From the NCBI GenBank assembly GCA_002095305.1, contig MIEI01000018.1, positions 1 to 64,000 on the forward strand: a stretch of DNA of 64,000 nt, in the 5' to 3' direction. Below, one piece after another: positions 60,859 through 64,000 of this stretch. A model generated the notes under the pieces. That model searched no databases and was not told where the DNA came from. It saw nothing but the letters and a program-made list of their open reading frames with translations. The position numbers were made by a program, and so were the translations under genes. The stretch's first letter is position 1; each line of letters starts with the position of its first letter. The DNA comes from Pantoea brenneri. Lineage in GTDB: Bacteria; Pseudomonadota; Gammaproteobacteria; Enterobacterales; Enterobacteriaceae.

Positions 60859-61712
60859 GGCTGAATAGTGATAGTGCAGGTGGTTCCCGCCACCAGTGGC
60901 ACATCCGCTGGCAGCGGATCGAGATGAATCCGCACCGGCACCCGTTGCGCCAGCCGTACCCAGGGCACGTTGGGTTTGACGTCCGGCACCAGGCCGCTGT
61001 CCGTCTCAATACTCTGGTCGTAGATGGCGCGACCAATACTGTCGACCTGACCCTGGAGCCGTGCGCCATTGCTATACAGCACCACCTGGGCCGCCGCACC
61101 CGGACGAATGTGGCGCAGTTTGGTTTCTTCGAAATAGCCCACCACGTAATAAGAGTGGCTATCCACCAGCGCAAACAGCGGGCTGCCCGCGGTGGCATAG
61201 TTGCCGGGCCGCAGGGTGAGATTGGTGATCCAGCCGTCAGTCGGCGCGGTGATAGTGGTCTGTTGCAGATTCCAGCGCGCCCGATCCAGCTCTGACTGGG
61301 CGGCTTTGGCGCTGGCCGCGGCGGCATTGGCTGCCAGCCGTGCGGCATCGAGATCTTCGGCTGAGATCACATTGCGCGGCAGGCGGCTACGCCGGTTAAA
61401 TTCGTGTTGCGCCCGGGCCAGATCGGCCTGCGCTTTGCTGAGCTGGGCATCGGCGTTGTCGAGCGCAATCTGCCACGGCACCGGATCGAGCGTCAGCAAT
61501 AGCTGACCGCGGTGAACGAACTGATTGTCTTTCACCTGCAGTTGCGTAATGCGGCCGGAGACCTGAGGCGTAATATCGACCAGTTCGGCGCGCACTTTGC
61601 CGTCGCGGGTCCAGGGCGACTGCATATAGTAGTTCCACATCCAGCCGGCGGCCAGCAGCGCCAGCGCAAACACAATCAGGGTTGAAAAGTATTTTACCGC
61701 GTTGAATTTCAT
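60855..61712 (-). CDS. ydhJ: HlyD-family periplasmic adaptor YdhJ
   Basis: A 285-residue membrane-fusion protein, exactly the E. coli length. It has an N-terminal membrane anchor (about 12-29), the biotinyl-lipoyl half-motifs [31 protein letters not shown] and [23 protein letters not shown], and an alpha hairpin between them. It should join YdhK to an outer-membrane channel. The start [12 protein letters not shown] is used; longer starts enter ydhI. Confidence 0.93.
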   Translation of the reverse strand: MKFNAVKYFSTLIVFALALLAAGWMWNYYMQSPWTRDGKVRAELVDITPQVSGRITQLQVKDNQFVHRGQLLLTLDPVPWQIALDNADAQLSKAQADLARAQHEFNRRSRLPRNVISAEDLDAARLAANAAAASAKAAQSELDRARWNLQQTTITAPTDGWITNLTLRPGNYATAGSPLFALVDSHSYYVVGYFEETKLRHIRPGAAAQVVLYSNGARLQGQVDSIGRAIYDQSIETDSGLVPDVKPNVPWVRLAQRVPVRIHLDPLPADVPLVAGTTCTITIQP

Positions 61713-61716
61713 ACGA

Positions 61717-61953
61717 TTATCCGTGACCGATGAGCCAGAGTGCAGCGGTAACGCACAGCACAAACAGGGAGAGATCAAACAAGGTGGGATGCCAGATATC
61801 ACCAGAATAGATCCAGCCGCGCACCAGCGGGTGAATCAGCAGCCAGACCAGGAAGCCGAGTATCACCGCTTTGAAGATCGGCGGGAAAAACAGCGAGGCG
61901 CCTACCACCAGATCAGTCAGCGGTTTGGCACTGGAGAAGACGTTGGTGAGCAC
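61717..61953 (-). CDS. ydhI: DUF1656 inner-membrane protein YdhI
   Basis: A 78-residue protein with two membrane helices (about 25-45 and 57-77), the third component of the YdhIJK set. It is the first gene of ydhI-ydhJ-ydhK, divergent from slyA. The length equals E. coli YdhI. Proteins of this family are AaeX-like and small; the function is unclear. Confidence 0.92.
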   Translation of the reverse strand: MLTNVFSSAKPLTDLVVGASLFFPPIFKAVILGFLVWLLIHPLVRGWIYSGDIWHPTLFDLSLFVLCVTAALWLIGHG

Positions 61954-62076
61954 GTTTCAATATCCTTAAGTAACCCGAGCGGCAGTCTGAAGGGGATGCC
62001 GCGCAACGGCGCGCTGGCCCGGGATTTGTAATTTGTCCTGTAAACTCGCAGAATAGTGTAAAATCTGGCTTGATAG

Positions 62077-62088
62077 CTAGCAAGCTAA
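62077..62088. promoter_or_regulatory. SlyA-like site upstream of slyA
   Basis: CTAGCAAGCTAA differs from the SlyA palindrome TTAGCAAGCTAA at one base and lies 16 bp before slyA, overlapping the ribosome-site region. It could control slyA and the divergent ydhI operon. Confidence 0.7.
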
Positions 62089-62103
62089 TTATAAGGAGAT
62101 GAA

Positions 62104-62541
62104 ATGGATACGCCCCTCGGAACGGATTTATCTCGACTGGTGCGCATCTGGCGCGCGTTGATTGATCAGCGATTAAAACCGCTTGAGCTGACTCAGACTC
62201 ACTGGGTAACGCTGCACAATATTCATCAACTGCCGCCAGAGCAGTCACAGATTCAGTTAGCCAAAGCCATCGGTATCGAACAACCTTCACTGGTGCGTAC
62301 GCTGGACCAGCTGGAGGAGAAGGGACTGATTACCCGTTCGACCTGCGCCAACGATCGTCGCGCCAAGCGCATCAAGCTGACGCAACAGGCGGAGCCGATT
62401 ATCGCACAGGTTGAGAGCGTGATTGATGCTACGCGGGATGACATCTTATCTGGCATCAGCCGTGAAGAGATCAATCAGATGGTGACGCTGATTGCCCGGC
62501 TTGAAAAAAACATTCTCGAATTACAGCATCGCGAGAAATAA
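62104..62541 (+). CDS. slyA: MarR-family transcription regulator SlyA
   Basis: A 145-residue winged-helix regulator that counteracts H-NS at many promoters. The recognition region is [29 protein letters not shown] with the wing [14 protein letters not shown]. It starts [12 protein letters not shown] after AAGGAG. A SlyA-type palindrome lies just upstream. It converges on slyB, with a shared terminator between them, as in E. coli. Confidence 0.97.
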   Translation: MDTPLGTDLSRLVRIWRALIDQRLKPLELTQTHWVTLHNIHQLPPEQSQIQLAKAIGIEQPSLVRTLDQLEEKGLITRSTCANDRRAKRIKLTQQAEPIIAQVESVIDATRDDILSGISREEINQMVTLIARLEKNILELQHREK

Positions 62542-62570
62542 AAAAACCGACGCCCAGGCGTCGGTTTTTT
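62541..62570. terminator. bidirectional terminator between slyA and slyB
   Basis: Stem ACCGACGCC/GGCGTCGGT (62546-62554 with 62557-62565) with A and T tracts; it starts at the last base of slyA. Confidence 0.85.
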
Positions 62571-62584
62571 CTGCATCATGCAGA

Positions 62585-63052
62585 TTAGCGAGGTGAAACT
62601 GTCACCTGGCTGCCATTCGACGCCATCACGACACGCTGACCCACAGAGTAGCGCGTTGCGGCTTGCTTCTGCACTACCATGATAGTGTTGCCATCATCCT
62701 TACGGATTTCCAGCTCGACACCATCAGTTTTGTTCACTGCGCCCTGTACGCCCTGACCGGCAACGCCGCCCAGTACTGCACCGCCGGCTGTTGCCAGGCT
62801 CCGGCCGCTGCCACCGCCAATGGTATTACCCAGGAAGCCACCGAGCACGGCACCGCCGATAGCGCCAATCACATTACTCTCATCACCGCCCTGAATTTTC
62901 ACCGGACGAACCGAGACTAGTGTGCCGTAAGAGACGCTCTGCACCTGTTTAGCTTCACTGGCGCTGTAGGTATCACCCGACAGCGTACTCGTGTTGCTAC
63001 AACCTGCCAGCATCATACCGGTCAAAGCGACCACAACTACACGCTTAATCAT
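62585..63052 (-). CDS. slyB: outer-membrane lipoprotein SlyB
   Basis: A 155-residue lipoprotein, the E. coli length. The lipobox is MMLAGC (Cys about 18). It has a glycine-zipper segment (IGAIGGAVLGGFLGNTIGG and AGGAVLGGVAGQGVQG) that inserts in the membrane, and a C-terminal domain ending VVMASNGSQVTVSPR. In E. coli slyB is activated by PhoP, and the protein forms oligomeric rings around outer-membrane proteins under stress. The start MIKRVVVVAL (63052) follows AAGGAG. A TATACT hexamer is seen near 63103-63108; no clear PhoP box is recognised. Confidence 0.95.
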   Translation of the reverse strand: MIKRVVVVALTGMMLAGCSNTSTLSGDTYSASEAKQVQSVSYGTLVSVRPVKIQGGDESNVIGAIGGAVLGGFLGNTIGGGSGRSLATAGGAVLGGVAGQGVQGAVNKTDGVELEIRKDDGNTIMVVQKQAATRYSVGQRVVMASNGSQVTVSPR

Positions 63053-63331
63053 TTGAAACTCCTTTAGTCGAGAAGGCGCCACGTTTATCGCGATATCCTG
63101 CACACAGTATAAGACACAAACCTGGCAAATTAATCCTTGTCCGAATAAAACACGGTGGGACGAAGCATAGACTGCGCAAGGTTAACAATAATTCAATCGG
63201 CAGAAAAAAAAGTGTCCCATTGCGTTATCTGTGCGCTATCTCTGAGAAAAAAACAAATTAATCATAGAATTAGCCCACGTAATTTGTCAGGCTAATCACA
63301 GATGAATCGCACACCCAGCGGGGAAAAATCA
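63053..63331. other. slyB-anmK divergent region
   Basis: A 279-bp AT-rich spacer with promoters for slyB and anmK. Nothing further is recognised. Confidence 0.4.
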
Positions 63332-64000
63332 ATGGCTATGAAATCAGGACGTTATATTGGTGTGATGTCAGGTACCAGCCTGGATGGGGTGGATGTGGTA
63401 CTGGCGGCGATTGATGAGAATCTGGTGGCGCAGCAGGCCAGCTATTGCCATCCGATGCCACCCGAGTTACGTCAGGCTATTCTGGCGGTTTGCCAGGGCC
63501 AGAGCCTGACGCTCTCACAGCTGGGCCAGCTGGATACCCGTCTGGGCCAGCTGTTTGCTGAGGCGGTGCTGACGCTCATGAAACGCGAATCGCTGGAGGC
63601 GAGCGACGTGGTAGCGATCGGCTGTCACGGGCAAACCGTCTGGCATGAGCCGCAAAGCGACGCCCCGAACACCCTGCAGATTGGCGATAATAACCAGATT
63701 GTCGCGGCGACCGGCATTACCGTGGTCGGGGATTTCCGCCGCCGCGATATGGCGCTCGGCGGGCAGGGTGCACCGCTGGTACCGGCCTTCCACCAGGCGC
63801 TCTTAATGGATGCCACGGAGCGTCGCATGGTGCTGAACATCGGCGGCATTGCCAACCTCTCGCTGCTGTTTCCGGGTCAGCCGGTGCGCGGTTTTGACAC
63901 CGGACCGGGCAACATGCTGCTGGATGCGTGGATCTGGCGCAATCAGGGCAAAGCCTACGACAAAGATGCCCAGTGGGCACGCAGCGGCACGCTGATCCCG
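63332..64000 (+). CDS. anmK: anhydro-N-acetylmuramic acid kinase, 5' part only
   Basis: The first 223 codons of AnmK, which opens and phosphorylates 1,6-anhydro-MurNAc during peptidoglycan recycling; the gene runs off the window (full length about 370). The ATP-site motif [14 protein letters not shown] and the catalytic Asp region [24 protein letters not shown] are present, as is [12 protein letters not shown]. The start at 63332 has GGGGA seven bases upstream; the ATG at 63338 matches the E. coli start but is further from it. It is divergent from slyB. Confidence 0.94.
   Translation, partial: MAMKSGRYIGVMSGTSLDGVDVVLAAIDENLVAQQASYCHPMPPELRQAILAVCQGQSLTLSQLGQLDTRLGQLFAEAVLTLMKRESLEASDVVAIGCHGQTVWHEPQSDAPNTLQIGDNNQIVAATGITVVGDFRRRDMALGGQGAPLVPAFHQALLMDATERRMVLNIGGIANLSLLFPGQPVRGFDTGPGNMLLDAWIWRNQGKAYDKDAQWARSGTLIP

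Overview
The window is chromosomal DNA from a gamma-proteobacterium of the order Enterobacterales. Almost every gene has an obvious E. coli counterpart, and long runs keep E. coli gene order. The differences (kduI-kduD beside ydjM, a Bcr-type pump between nadE and osmE, no pfkB, menI, lhr or sodB at their E. coli positions) suggest a plant- or environment-associated genus such as Pantoea or Erwinia. That genus-level call is inference from gene order and protein resemblance, not from a search.

Layout: 1-10.2 kb holds nadE, an MFS pump, osmE, a small exported protein, tcyP, SOS-type ydjM, kduI-kduD (hexuronate metabolism), hxpB, yniB, yniA and ydiZ. 10.5-21.8 kb is the translation block ydiY, thrS-infC-rpmI-rplT, pheM-pheS-pheT-ihfA, then btuC-btuE-btuD-nlpC. 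22-34 kb carries ydiV/rflP, selO, aroH, ppsR/ppsA, the sRNA gene rprA, ydiK and ydiJ. 34-41.5 kb holds an unrecognised Fur-box gene, the sufABCDSE iron-sulfur operon and ldtE. 41.5-53.9 kb has lpp, pykF, three tRNA-Val(GAC) genes, mdtK, ribC, cfa, punC/punR, purR, ynhF, mepH, grxD and rnt. 54-64 kb has gloA, nemA, nemR, ydhL, ydhF, sodC, an unrecognised lipoprotein, ydhIJK, slyA, slyB and the 5' part of anmK.

How the genes connect: several classical control circuits are readable in the DNA. They are a thrS anticodon-mimic operator, the AUU start of infC, the pheM attenuator, Cra-like sites at ppsA and pykF, KdgR-like sites at kduI and ppsA, LexA boxes at ydjM, PurR boxes at purR and ydiJ, a Fur box at the unknown gene, NemR palindromes before both nemR and nemA, a SlyA-like site at slyA, and an RcsB-like box at rprA.

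Four genes (pheT, ldtE, mdtK, sodC) each have one missing base that breaks the frame. pheT is essential in relatives, and three of the four breaks lie next to CCWGG, so sequencing error is the likeliest cause. I see no prophage, insertion sequence, CRISPR array or large defence or secretion locus. The least explained material is the Fur-box gene with the structured suf leader beside it, the lipoprotein between sodC and ydhK, and several long intergenic inverted repeats.
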